A stretch of 64,000 bases of DNA from Pedobacter aquatilis (GCF_030409415.1 NZ_JAUFPW010000027.1:45761-109760), one strand, 5' to 3'. Positions 35,785 through 44,348 are shown, counted from the stretch's first letter. The notes: generated by a model from the letters alone, not told the origin. A program made the numbers and translations.

Positions 35785-36384
35785 TAATGGTTAATTGTTT
35801 GGAATGTGAAAATTGGTTAAATGTAGTAATTGTTGAATTGGTTAGTTGTCATTGCATATATTAACTATAACTCCTTTTATGAGCGGAGAATAGCTTTTCT
35901 AAGCGCATTCAGTTTATTGGTTAGTTCATCAAGTTTTAATCTAAAAAGTTTGTATTCTTCTTCTGTAATGTAATTTAAGTCGAAAGCAGTTATGAAGTGA
36001 TTGACTGTTTCAATTGCGCTAGAGTATGCCATAACAATAAAATGAGCTTTATCTTTTACGGTAATTCTTGCAGATCCTTCTGCCAAACAATCTCCAATAC
36101 TACAGGATGAACGCTTAATTTGGCTCGATAGGCCAAAAATTTCCTCTTTTGGAAATTTCTTCACTAAAAGATAAACCTCTTTTCTAAAGTTTCTTGCTAG
36201 CTGCCAAGTTTCTAATTTTTCAAAAGAATAAATATGCATAATGATCAAATTTATATTCAATCATTTTCAGTAATCTATCAATAGGGTTAAGAGATTTTAC
36301 TTTTTAATAAGCAAATTAAACACTTTTGCAAATTAGGGCAATTAAACAAGTACTCAATTAATTAATTAACCAATTCAACAATTA
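35785..36384. repeat. inverted-repeat element enclosing a four-helix-bundle gene
   Basis: Two tracts of repeated words (GGTTAATTGTTTGG, AATTGGTTAAATG, TTGTTGAATTGG) lie left (35785-35850) and, inverted, right (36340-36384) of a 363-base gene. Within them TAATTGTTGAATTGGTTA at 35827-35844 and TAACCAATTCAACAATTA at 36367-36384 are a perfect 18-base inverted repeat. The right tract runs into the 3' end of folP and supplies its stop codon. The whole unit is about 600 bases. Confidence 0.7.
35877..36239 (-). CDS. four-helix-bundle protein (S23 / 23S rRNA IVP family)
   Basis: 120 residues from the ATG chosen here (MHIYSFEKLETWQLARNF, seven codons inside the longest frame). The family pattern is clear: F.KL.TWQ.AR near the start, then SSQIKRSSCSIGDCLAEGSAR (21 residues at about 46-66, central motif SIGDCLAEGS), and helical C-terminal segments. 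Proteins of this family (PF05635 type) are encoded in intervening sequences of Leptospira and Coxiella 23S rRNA, and share their fold with the Avd accessory protein of diversity-generating retroelements. Their role is unknown, with nucleic-acid binding as pentamers proposed. Here the gene is enclosed by inverted word-repeats between folP and cdaA, an arrangement like an rRNA intervening sequence. Confidence 0.85.
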   Translation of the reverse strand: MHIYSFEKLETWQLARNFRKEVYLLVKKFPKEEIFGLSSQIKRSSCSIGDCLAEGSARITVKDKAHFIVMAYSSAIETVNHFITAFDLNYITEEEYKLFRLKLDELTNKLNALRKAILRS

Positions 36385-37236
36385 ACCAATTAACTTCCCA
36401 ACAAGCTTAATACATTCAACCGCTTCTTTAACATCATGTACCCTTAAAATTTTAACCCCTTTTTGCAGAGCGATGGTATTTAAAACTGTTGTTCCGTTCA
36501 AAGCTTCAGCGGCAGTGTTTTTCAAAACCTTGTGAATCATTCCTTTTCTCGAAAAGCCTGCTAAAATAGGAAGTTTGAAAATCTTGAAATCCTCTAAACT
36601 ATTTAAAAGTTCGTAGTTATGTTCTAAAGTTTTGCCGAAGCCAAAACCTGGGTCAAGGATGATGTCGTTAATATGCAAGGCCTTTAACTGAGCAACTTTT
36701 TTAGCGAGATAATCGATAATATCCAATGTTACATTTTCATAATGCGGATTTTGCTGCATGGTCTGTGGTGTGCCTTGCATATGCATAAATATATAAGGAA
36801 CCTGTAAACGGGCAATTGTGTTAAACATTTCAGCATCCATATCACCAGCCGAAATATCATTGATGATATGTGCGCCTGACGCAATAGTTTCTTCAGCAAC
36901 TTTTGCTCTGAAAGTATCAATCGAAATTACAGCTTCTGGTAATTTATTGTTTATCGCTTCAATAATTGGTATCAACCTAAATAATTCTTCATCGGTAGAA
37001 ATATCTAAAGCACCTGGTCTGGAAGAGTATCCACCAATATCAATGGAACTTGCACCTTCGTTTAGAAATTGTTCTGTTTTTCTTAGGGCTTCATCAATAG
37101 AAGTCGTTCTGCTTTTGCTGTAGAAAGAATCTGGTGTAATATTCAAAATACCCATCACCTTTGGTGTGCTTAAATCAAATATTTTTCCTTTTATATTGAG
37201 GCTTTGTTTTGGTTCAAAAAAGTTTTTTTCTGCCAT
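36382..37236 (-). CDS. folP: dihydropteroate synthase
   Basis: Joins p-aminobenzoate to hydroxymethyl-dihydropterin pyrophosphate in folate synthesis. It is the sulfonamide target. A TIM-barrel enzyme with the signatures MGILNITPDSFYSKSR (about 28-43), IDIGGYSSRPGA (about 62-73), and later LDPGFGFGKT and GFSRKGM. The length of 284 is typical. The last codons (KLIG and stop) lie within the right arm of the inverted word-repeat around the four-helix-bundle gene, so its 3' end was probably rebuilt by that insertion. A promoter must lie in the short divergent spacer before the DUF1599 gene. Confidence 0.95.
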   Translation of the reverse strand: MAEKNFFEPKQSLNIKGKIFDLSTPKVMGILNITPDSFYSKSRTTSIDEALRKTEQFLNEGASSIDIGGYSSRPGALDISTDEELFRLIPIIEAINNKLPEAVISIDTFRAKVAEETIASGAHIINDISAGDMDAEMFNTIARLQVPYIFMHMQGTPQTMQQNPHYENVTLDIIDYLAKKVAQLKALHINDIILDPGFGFGKTLEHNYELLNSLEDFKIFKLPILAGFSRKGMIHKVLKNTAAEALNGTTVLNTIALQKGVKILRVHDVKEAVECIKLVGKLIG

Positions 37237-37254
37237 AATAAACCCTTTCGGGAT

Positions 37255-37283
37255 TTGGGTTTCGCTTTAAAAATGTATCTTTA
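37255..37283 (+). promoter_or_regulatory. promoter of the DUF1599-aroK unit
   Basis: TTG at 37255-37257, an 18-base spacer, then TATCTTTA at 37276-37283, one base from TAnnTTTG. The start of transcription would lie near 37290, about 40 bases before the first start codon. Confidence 0.45.
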
Positions 37284-37328
37284 GCTTTCGTTTTTTCGAT
37301 ACAAAAATACACTAAAACTAAATAAATA

Positions 37329-37880
37329 TTGGCTTTGGCACAAACAAATACCGCTTCTGAATTTGATGAAGTGATCGCAGTCTGCAGAACTTTATTTCTA
37401 AAAAAAACAACCGATTACGGAACAGCTTGGCGCATATTAAGGTTAAGTTCTATCACCGATCAGATTTTTATTAAAGCACAACGCATCAGAACTTTAGAGG
37501 AGAAAAAAGTTAGTAAAGTAGGTGAGGGCATAACGCCAGAGTACATCGGAATCATCAATTACTGCGTTATTGCAATGATGCAATTAGATTTAACTGAGAG
37601 CGACCTTTTGGAAATTCCTGTGGAAGATGTGCAAGTGCTTTTTGATACAAAAGTTAAAGAAACAAAGGATTTAATGTTCGCCAAAAACCACGATTATGGA
37701 GAGGCTTGGAGAGATATGCGCATTAGTTCTTTAACTGATTTAATCTTGCAAAAAATATTTCGCGTTAAACAGATAGAAGATAACGAAGGTCAAACTCAAG
37801 TATCCGAAGGCGTAAATGCAAACTACCAGGATATGCTAAATTACTCAGTTTTTGCTTTAATAAAATTAGGTGTAAAATAA
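37329..37880 (+). CDS. DUF1599 protein with two tandem copies of the domain
   Basis: 183 residues in two similar halves. The first has KTTDYGTAWRILRLSSITDQ (about 28-47) and KAQRIRTLEE. The second has KNHDYGEAWRDMRISSLTD (about 120-138) and KIFRVKQIED. This is the internal duplication of DUF1599 (nucleotide modification associated domain 1 in computational surveys). The histidine/aspartate-tyrosine-glycine motif suggests a nucleotide-binding or -cleaving site, but no activity is established. Translation begins at TTG (37329). It shares one base with the next gene and heads a five-gene unit. Confidence 0.82.
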   Translation: MALAQTNTASEFDEVIAVCRTLFLKKTTDYGTAWRILRLSSITDQIFIKAQRIRTLEEKKVSKVGEGITPEYIGIINYCVIAMMQLDLTESDLLEIPVEDVQVLFDTKVKETKDLMFAKNHDYGEAWRDMRISSLTDLILQKIFRVKQIEDNEGQTQVSEGVNANYQDMLNYSVFALIKLGVK

Positions 37881-39031
37881 TGAAGAATCCTCTTTTAACC
37901 ATTTCCAGAATTTTTGTTGGCGTATTATTTATCTTTTCAGGATTAATTAAAGCAAATGATCCACTTGGTTTTGGTTATAAGTTACAGGAGTATTTTGAAG
38001 TTTTTCACTTGGATTTTTTAAGTCCGATTGCTACCGGGATAGCCATTTTGCTTTGCACCCTGGAAATTGTTTTGGGCGCATTGCTTTTATTGGGTTTTTA
38101 TGGTAAAAAAGTAGCTTGGGGCTTACTATTACTAATTATTTTCTTTACGCTGCTCACATTTGTTTCTGCTGCATTTAAGGTAGTTACAAGCTGCGGTTGT
38201 TTTGGCGATGCCATTCCACTTACACCTTGGCAATCTTTTAGTAAGGACATCATTTTATTAATATTTATTGTTTATATATTTCTTAAAAAGGATTTGCTCA
38301 AGCCAATCATTTCCAGAGAAAAAAGCCAGCAAAATATTGCGCTACTAATCGTTATAGCTTCATTATCATTTGGAATATTCACTTATAATTTTCTACCGAT
38401 CATAGATTTTCTGCCTTATAAAGTTGGTGCTCATATTCCATCATTAATGGTTATTCCGGAAGGTGAAAAGCCCGATGAATTTGAAATCATGTATCACCTT
38501 AAGAATAAAAAAACAAAGGCTGAGCAAGACATGAGTGATAAGGAATATTTAAAAACTGAAATTTGGAAGGATAATAACTGGGAAATTGTTGGCGAGCCGA
38601 CTAAAAAACTCATAAAGAAGGGCTTTGAACCAAAAATTAAGGATTTAATTATTACAGATGCATCTGGAACAGACTACACCAAGGAATTAATCGAAAATCC
38701 TTACTATAGTTTAGTTTTTGTAGCCTATAATCTAAATGATGCAAATAGTAAAGCAATTGGAAAGTTAAATGCACTAGCGCTAAATGCTACACAACAATAC
38801 AATATCAGAAGTGTCTTGCTAACTGCGAACGCAGCCAGGGATGCCGAAATTTTTATCAAGAAAAATAACCTCTTTTCTGAAGTATTTTACGCTGATGCTG
38901 TTCCATTAAAAAGTATGGTTAGGGCAAATCCAGGCATTATTTTGTTAAAAAATGGTGTTGTTGTAAAAAAATGGCACTTTCATTGTATGCCAAGTTTCGA
39001 TGATTTAAGTAATAAATATTTCAGTAAGTAA
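37880..39031 (+). CDS. BT_3928 family protein: DoxX/MauE-like membrane domain plus C-terminal thioredoxin-like region
   Basis: Residues 1-170 contain four or five membrane segments of the DoxX/MauE type with the motif SCGCFGDAIPLTPW (about 108-121), whose paired cysteines suggest a disulfide-relay function. The C-terminal 200 residues are periplasmic, with a thioredoxin-like tail (VFVAYNL..., ...NPGIILLKNGVVVKKWH) that lacks the CxxC motif. Such proteins are standard in Bacteroidota genomes and of unproven role, probably electron transfer or folding in the envelope. It overlaps DUF1599 by one base and abuts the permease gene. Confidence 0.8.
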   Translation: MKNPLLTISRIFVGVLFIFSGLIKANDPLGFGYKLQEYFEVFHLDFLSPIATGIAILLCTLEIVLGALLLLGFYGKKVAWGLLLLIIFFTLLTFVSAAFKVVTSCGCFGDAIPLTPWQSFSKDIILLIFIVYIFLKKDLLKPIISREKSQQNIALLIVIASLSFGIFTYNFLPIIDFLPYKVGAHIPSLMVIPEGEKPDEFEIMYHLKNKKTKAEQDMSDKEYLKTEIWKDNNWEIVGEPTKKLIKKGFEPKIKDLIITDASGTDYTKELIENPYYSLVFVAYNLNDANSKAIGKLNALALNATQQYNIRSVLLTANAARDAEIFIKKNNLFSEVFYADAVPLKSMVRANPGIILLKNGVVVKKWHFHCMPSFDDLSNKYFSK

Positions 39032-40087
39032 ATGTTCGCATACATCATTAAAAAATTACTTTATGGCTTGCTGGTTATGGCAGGTGTAGTATTGGTGGTT
39101 TTTGTGTTGTTTAATATTTTACCAGGCGATCCGGCCAGAATGACAATGGGCCAAAGAGCCGATGTTCAGTCTTTAGAAGCAGTTAGGAAGGAATTTGGTT
39201 TAGACCGTTCAAAACCCATGCAGTTTGTTTTGTATGTTAACGATTTATCGCCAATAAGTTTTCTGGAAAACGATAGCATCACTCAAAACAAATATCATTA
39301 TCAAAAAATATTAAACTTTGATAATAACGCACTCGTTTTAAAATGGCCTTACCTCCGCAGTTCGTATCAAACCAAACGAGATGTAACCGATATACTTTCT
39401 GAAACTGTTCCTAATACTTTCATTTTAGCTTTAACAGCGATGATTTTTGCAACAATAATTGGTGTGTTATTAGGTGTTTTATCAGCCGTTTATAAAGATT
39501 CATGGATTGATAAAACGGCAAATGCCTTTGCAATTTTAGGAATTTCAGCACCATCTTTTTTTGCCGGAATTATAATCGCCTGGTTATTTGGCTTTGTGTT
39601 AAGTGATTTTACCGGATTAAAAATGAGTGGTAGTTTATATAGTTACGACCCCTTTAATGGTGAAATATTAACGCTTAGAAATTTATGGCTGCCTATGATA
39701 ACATTGGGTTTAAGGCCTTTGGCAATTATTGTTCAGCTTACCAGAAGCGCCATGCTCGATGTGCTTGCGCAAGATTACATTCGTACTGCAAGAGCAAAAG
39801 GTTTAAGTAGAAATGCGATAATTTACAAGCATGCACTAAAAAATGCGATGAATCCTGTTATTACTGCAATATCTGGTTGGTTTGCATCTTTACTTGCGGG
39901 TTCGTTTTTTGTAGAATATATTTTTGGCTACAATGGTTTGGGCCGAACAACCGTAAGCGCATTAGAAATGTCAGATTTTCCGGTTGTAATGGGTTCGATA
40001 TTATTTATCGCTTTTGTATTTGTGGTGATTAACATTTTGGTTGATATTTTATACGCCTATGTTGACCCAAGAGTTAAACTTGCATAA
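39032..40087 (+). CDS. OppB/DppB-type ABC transporter permease
   Basis: An inner membrane permease subunit of a peptide/nickel-type ABC importer. The N-terminus (FNILPGDPAR at about 27-36) is the family signature, six membrane segments follow, and the EAA-type coupling loop DYIRTARAKGLSRNAIIYKHALKNA is at about 250. It stands alone: no OppC, ATPase or binding protein is next to it, though in Bacteroidota these are often scattered. It abuts the BT_3928 gene exactly and precedes the DinB gene by three bases. The substrate is unknown. Confidence 0.88.
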   Translation: MFAYIIKKLLYGLLVMAGVVLVVFVLFNILPGDPARMTMGQRADVQSLEAVRKEFGLDRSKPMQFVLYVNDLSPISFLENDSITQNKYHYQKILNFDNNALVLKWPYLRSSYQTKRDVTDILSETVPNTFILALTAMIFATIIGVLLGVLSAVYKDSWIDKTANAFAILGISAPSFFAGIIIAWLFGFVLSDFTGLKMSGSLYSYDPFNGEILTLRNLWLPMITLGLRPLAIIVQLTRSAMLDVLAQDYIRTARAKGLSRNAIIYKHALKNAMNPVITAISGWFASLLAGSFFVEYIFGYNGLGRTTVSALEMSDFPVVMGSILFIAFVFVVINILVDILYAYVDPRVKLA

Positions 40088-40090
40088 TAT

Positions 40091-40534
40091 ATGATTGAGG
40101 AATTTATTCGTTATACAGAGCTTTCCGATAGGGAAATACTGGAGGTCTTTAGCAAAGCTGATAATGATATGCCTGAGGCTGAACGATTGTTCAGTCATGT
40201 TTTAAATGCACAACACATTTGGGTAAATCGTATTGAGGGTTTGCCGTTAAAATATGAAATCTGGCAGGTGCATCCTGTAGAAAAATTTGAAAGCATTTCA
40301 TCTGATAACTTTAAACTTATCAATGCCAGTTTAAATAAACACGATTTGCAAAGTAAAATCACCTATCACGACTCTCGTGGTAATGAATATCAAAATACAG
40401 TTGCCGAAATGTTTATGCAAATGCTAAACCATTCTACATATCACCGAGGGCAAATAGTTTCGATGCTAAAAAAGGAAGGTTTTACTCCTCCGGTAACTGA
40501 TTATATCTATTTTAAACGCAAAAACCTTTTATGA
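40091..40534 (+). CDS. DinB family protein
   Basis: 147 residues with the four-helix DinB/YfiT-like fold. The metal-binding histidines are visible as LFSHVLNAQHIWVNR (about 34-48) and LNHSTYHRGQI (about 119-129). Members are damage-inducible proteins or thiol-dependent transferases such as bacillithiol S-transferases, and the activity of this one is unknown. It overlaps aroK by four bases and belongs to the DUF1599-aroK unit. Confidence 0.85.
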   Translation: MIEEFIRYTELSDREILEVFSKADNDMPEAERLFSHVLNAQHIWVNRIEGLPLKYEIWQVHPVEKFESISSDNFKLINASLNKHDLQSKITYHDSRGNEYQNTVAEMFMQMLNHSTYHRGQIVSMLKKEGFTPPVTDYIYFKRKNLL

Positions 40535-41034
40535 TAATTTTCCTTGTTGGATATATGGGCTGCGGTAAAAGTACCAAAGCAAAGCAATTGGCACATCGTT
40601 TAGAATGTCCGGTAATTGATTTAGATGCGGAAATTGTAAATCAAACAGGTAAAACCATTGCCGAATATTTCGATGCTTATGGTGAAAGTGGATTCAGAGA
40701 TTACGAAAGCGAAACGCTAAAATCTTTTCCATATCCGGAAACTTGTGTGGTGGCAACTGGCGGAGGCTTACCATGTTTTTTTGATAATATGGATTGGATG
40801 AATAATCGCGGATTAACCATTTATCTGCAAATGACACCAGCAGCTTTGGTTTCCAGGTTACACAATCGCCAGAAAAGACCTTTGATAAAGGATTTGAATG
40901 ATGACGAACTTTTCGTTTTTATAGAAGAAAAATTAAAAGAACGTGATCCTTTCTATACAAAGGCTAAACTTATTGTTGATGCTTTTGATTTGGACGGCGA
41001 AAAATTGGAAAGTGCAATTGCTGGGAAGTTCTAA
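40531..41034 (+). CDS. aroK: shikimate kinase
   Basis: Phosphorylates shikimate at position 3 in aromatic amino acid synthesis. A P-loop kinase with Walker A GYMGCGKSTKA (7-17), the shikimate-binding DLDAEI (about 31-36), GFRDYES (about 55-61), ATGGGLP (about 75-81) and the LID region NRQKRPLI (about 112-119). The length of 167 is normal. It is the last gene of a tightly packed five-gene unit that shares no pathway with it. Confidence 0.95.
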   Translation: MIIFLVGYMGCGKSTKAKQLAHRLECPVIDLDAEIVNQTGKTIAEYFDAYGESGFRDYESETLKSFPYPETCVVATGGGLPCFFDNMDWMNNRGLTIYLQMTPAALVSRLHNRQKRPLIKDLNDDELFVFIEEKLKERDPFYTKAKLIVDAFDLDGEKLESAIAGKF

Positions 41035-41066
41035 ATTTTTATAGAAATGTAGACGTTTATTTCGCA

Positions 41067-41132
41067 AAGAGACTGCTTCGCACTTCGGAGTGACGAAGCG
41101 ATTTACCTCATTGCGAGATAGCGAGCAATTTC
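41067..41132. repeat. degraded ATTGCGAG-type repeat
   Basis: Contains GACTGCTTCGCACTTCGGAG, a GACGAAGCG block and CTCATTGCGAGATAGCGAGC. The words (ATTGCGAG, GCTTCG, GAAGC) match the inverted element at 47607-47692. It fills the gap between the convergent aroK and the desaturase gene. Confidence 0.45.
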
Positions 41133-41158
41133 CAAAGGCATTAATATTTCTACAGCTT

Positions 41159-42637
41159 CTAAACTCTTTTAATATTATCGTCAATAATTTTAGCCGATAA
41201 TAGAGCAAGTGGAATACCGCCGCCCGGATGAACACTACCACCACAGAAATAAAGATTTTTTATTGTCGAACTGAAGTTTGAATGGCGTAAAAATGCTGCT
41301 AACTGGTTATTTGAACTATTCCCATATAAAGAACCCTGGTAAGAACCTGTTTTGCTTTCTATGCTTCGTGGGTCGAGAATGGTTTCGCTGATAATATCCT
41401 TTGATACATCTTTTTTTAAAATGCGATTAAGTTTTAATAAGATATGTTGCTTTGCCGATTTAATTAATTTATCCCAATCCTGGCCTTCATTGGCTGGCAC
41501 ATTTATCATCACAAACCAATTCTCACAATCCTTAGGTGCATCGGTAGCAATGTGTTTCGAAGTGATATTGATGTAAATCGTTGGGTCTTCACTGATTGAT
41601 TTCTTCGACCAAATCGCATCAAATTCTGATTGATAATCTTTAGCGAATAAGATATTGTGTAATCCCAATTCTGGGTAAATACTTTTAATGCCCCAATAAA
41701 AAATCAATGCCGAACTGCTTCTTTGCTGGCTTAATAATTTTTTAGGTTGAAGAATGTTATTTAGTAGATTTTTATAGGTAAACCAGATGTCCAAATTGGA
41801 TATTACAACATCAGCTTTTTGTGTTATATCATTAATTTTTATACCTTCTACCTTTCGCCTTCTGCCTTCCACCTTATAAATAACCTCATCAACTTTTTTG
41901 TTGTAATGAAATTTGACGCCTAAATCCTCTGCCAGGTTTACAAGTGCTAAAATGATGGCATGCATACCATTTTTTGGTAAATAAGCACCAAAATGATATT
42001 CAAAGTGAGGGATTACATTTAATGTAGCTGGTGCCTGATACGGATTTGAACCATTGTACGTAGCATAACGATTAAACAATTGAGTAATCCGCTCATCGCT
42101 GAAAGCATGTAAATTAGCTTTGTGTTGCGTTCTGAAGGCATCAATTTGTCCGAAGCGGAAAATACTTTTAACGGTATCCCAATGGAGATAACTCTTAAGT
42201 TTATGTAAACTTCTTTCTAAAAAAACCTTGTGGGTTACAGCATATATCGTTTCGCTTTTTTCAAAAAAAGATTTAATTTCTGAAGCCTTAGCATTCGTTT
42301 TGTGTTCAATCTCTTTCGCAAATTTATTTATATCTGATGACGCACTTAACCTTAATCCATCTTCGTAGAAATACCTGCAAATTTCATCAAGCTTATCGTA
42401 CTCAAAATAATCTTTTGGATTTTTACCCGCAAGGGTAAAAAGTTCATCAACGTATTGCGGCATCGTGAACAAACTCGGACCAGCATCAAACCTGAAGCCA
42501 TCGGCATTAACTTCAGTAAGTTTTCCTCCTGGATAGGCATTTGCTTCGAAAACCTGTACCGTATAACCTTTCATCGCTAAACGGATGGAACTTGCTATTC
42601 CGGCAACCCCGGCACCAATAATAATTGCTTTTGGCAT
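41159..42637 (-). CDS. CrtI/CrtD-type carotenoid desaturase
   Basis: An FAD-dependent phytoene-desaturase-like oxidoreductase. The N-terminal dinucleotide fold GAGVAGIASSIRLAMKG (8-24) with VFEANAYPGGK (about 34-44) and the C-terminal YFCGGSVHPGGGIPLALLS (about 466-484) are diagnostic. No crtB, crtY or other carotenoid gene is adjacent, so phytoene desaturase and 1-hydroxycarotenoid 3,4-desaturase cannot be told apart. An insert of about 12 residues (YKVEGRRRKVEGI, about 254-266) interrupts the region before NDITQKADVVISN. It is encoded by a run of similar words at 41842-41876. Frame and motifs are otherwise intact. Confidence 0.88.
   Translation of the reverse strand: MPKAIIIGAGVAGIASSIRLAMKGYTVQVFEANAYPGGKLTEVNADGFRFDAGPSLFTMPQYVDELFTLAGKNPKDYFEYDKLDEICRYFYEDGLRLSASSDINKFAKEIEHKTNAKASEIKSFFEKSETIYAVTHKVFLERSLHKLKSYLHWDTVKSIFRFGQIDAFRTQHKANLHAFSDERITQLFNRYATYNGSNPYQAPATLNVIPHFEYHFGAYLPKNGMHAIILALVNLAEDLGVKFHYNKKVDEVIYKVEGRRRKVEGIKINDITQKADVVISNLDIWFTYKNLLNNILQPKKLLSQQRSSSALIFYWGIKSIYPELGLHNILFAKDYQSEFDAIWSKKSISEDPTIYINITSKHIATDAPKDCENWFVMINVPANEGQDWDKLIKSAKQHILLKLNRILKKDVSKDIISETILDPRSIESKTGSYQGSLYGNSSNNQLAAFLRHSNFSSTIKNLYFCGGSVHPGGGIPLALLSAKIIDDNIKRV
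41842..41876. repeat. in-frame word-repeat tract in the desaturase gene
   Basis: On the plus strand, quasi-tandem words ACCTTCTACCTTTCGCC and CTTCTGCCTTCCACC, a seven-base CCTTCTA/CCTTTCG/CCTTCTG/CCTTCCA series. Translated in frame on the minus strand as lysine/arginine/glycine-rich residues. Only one arm is visible. Confidence 0.55.
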
Positions 42638-42647
42638 TTATTTTAAA

Positions 42648-44348
42648 CTATTTCAATTCGTTTAAATACAAATTGGTTTGCTTTTCAATTTCTAATGTAG
42701 CCACTTTAATTGCAGAACCAACTCTTGTTGTTTCAGATTTTACAGGCATTTTATTTATCGTGGCAATGGCATCAATATACCATTTGCTCCAGGTTTCAAT
42801 AATGTGTTTTTCCTCATCTACCGATTTACCTTCAGCTATTGCTTTTTTGCTTAAATCAAATTCAGTTTTTAAACGGATTAATGCATCTGTTTTAACTTGC
42901 TTTACCGTTTCGCTCGCTGTGTTTTCATCTGCAGAAATTAAAGTGTAGGCGGCGGTTAAACCGCTAATGCCAACGTTTTTCATTTCCGTTGCCGAAACTT
43001 TATCAATTCTATCATTATCGGTATGGTAAAAAACATCTGTAAAATGCCACATCAGTAATCCTGGGATTTTATTTTGAAGAAATGGCGTATGGTCGCTGCC
43101 GCCTTCAAAAGGATTGTAGTTTACGGTCCAGTTAGCAAATTTTCCTTGTTCTTTACAGACATTGAAAATAAAATCATTAAAATAGTGTGGAAAAAGGTCT
43201 TTTTCCTTTACATCTCCAGCACCCCATTCTGTGTGTTTGTCTTCACCTCTGGTCCATATTGCAGATGGATCTGGCATTTTTTCAATTATAAATGAACCAC
43301 CAGTTTTCTTGGTGTCTTCGCCCACCATATCCAAACTCATACCCCAGAGAATACCTTTTGCTCGGATTGTATCTTCAACTATATATCTTCTTGTTGAAGT
43401 AATTTCATCGCCCCATAAAAATGTTAAGGTGCGTTTTGGAGCAATTTTTTTTGCTTTATAAAGTTCGGCGGTTAAACGAGCCATTTCTGCCAATGTACCA
43501 ACGCCACTTGCGTTATCGTTTGCACCCGGCTCTTGTACGTGAGCACTAAAAACAAAACGTTCAGCTGGTTTTTCGTTGCCAATAACATTTGCAACAACGG
43601 TTAACTCTTCCGATTGATAAATTTTAGTCTCGATATTTACTTTAAGCTTTGTTGCGCCTTTTAAACAATTTGCCTTAAGTTTTTCTTTTGCTTTGTAGGA
43701 TAAAAGCAATGTCCATACTTCGCTGTTTGCTTTCATACTTCCAAATTGTATCGAAGTTTGATGAATTTCTGGCTTTGTATAAGCTGGCATGGAGTAACCC
43801 AAAACACCAACTGCACCAGCCTTTGTAGCAATTGCTAATAATCTTGAAGGATGCGTTTCTGCAAAAACGATTTTTCCTTTTAAATCTAGTTTCTCAATTT
43901 CGGCAGGGTTGGTATTGCTAATGTAAACCACATCTGCGGTAACGCCATCGGTTGGTGTAGATACACAATTGATAGGAATCATATTTCGGTTTGAATTAAA
44001 CGAAATTAGTGACTCTGATTCACCAACGATGTTAATGTTAGCATTAACAGGTTCCCAGGTTTTATTTTTCATTGCCCTTTTTTCAATTCGATAGGTTAGG
44101 GGCGATTCTGTTTCGCTTTGTTTTTGCTCAACAAAGCCTGCCTTTTTTAAAATATCTTCTACATGTTTGATACTTGCGTTAAAACCTGTATTGCCAGGAA
44201 CCCTGAAATATTTTTCTACAAAAGCAGTGGTTTCGTAAGCATTTTTTTCAATAAAGCCTTTTCGCGTAAGGTTAAAATTATTTGTAATGTTTTGGGCAAA
44301 GCCACCTACGCTGGTCAAAATTAAGGCAACAAGAATTTTTGTTTTCAT
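42648..44348 (-). CDS. secreted M28-family zinc aminopeptidase
   Basis: An exported metallopeptidase with a signal peptide from the ATG chosen here (MKTKILVALILTSVGGFAQ). The frame is open 21 codons further upstream, but that part has no signal-peptide character. A PA-type insert is likely at about 130-230. The M28 zinc site is seen in VFSAHVQEP with GANDNASGVGTLAEM, WGDEI and EGGSDHTPFL. It probably removes N-terminal amino acids from peptides in the periplasm. It is eleven bases upstream of the desaturase on the same strand. Confidence 0.88.
   Translation of the reverse strand: MKTKILVALILTSVGGFAQNITNNFNLTRKGFIEKNAYETTAFVEKYFRVPGNTGFNASIKHVEDILKKAGFVEQKQSETESPLTYRIEKRAMKNKTWEPVNANINIVGESESLISFNSNRNMIPINCVSTPTDGVTADVVYISNTNPAEIEKLDLKGKIVFAETHPSRLLAIATKAGAVGVLGYSMPAYTKPEIHQTSIQFGSMKANSEVWTLLLSYKAKEKLKANCLKGATKLKVNIETKIYQSEELTVVANVIGNEKPAERFVFSAHVQEPGANDNASGVGTLAEMARLTAELYKAKKIAPKRTLTFLWGDEITSTRRYIVEDTIRAKGILWGMSLDMVGEDTKKTGGSFIIEKMPDPSAIWTRGEDKHTEWGAGDVKEKDLFPHYFNDFIFNVCKEQGKFANWTVNYNPFEGGSDHTPFLQNKIPGLLMWHFTDVFYHTDNDRIDKVSATEMKNVGISGLTAAYTLISADENTASETVKQVKTDALIRLKTEFDLSKKAIAEGKSVDEEKHIIETWSKWYIDAIATINKMPVKSETTRVGSAIKVATLEIEKQTNLYLNELK

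Noticed and set aside
35877..36239. Diversity-generating retroelement with Avd
   Set aside because: The fold family is shared with Avd, but no reverse transcriptase or template/variable repeat is present nearby.
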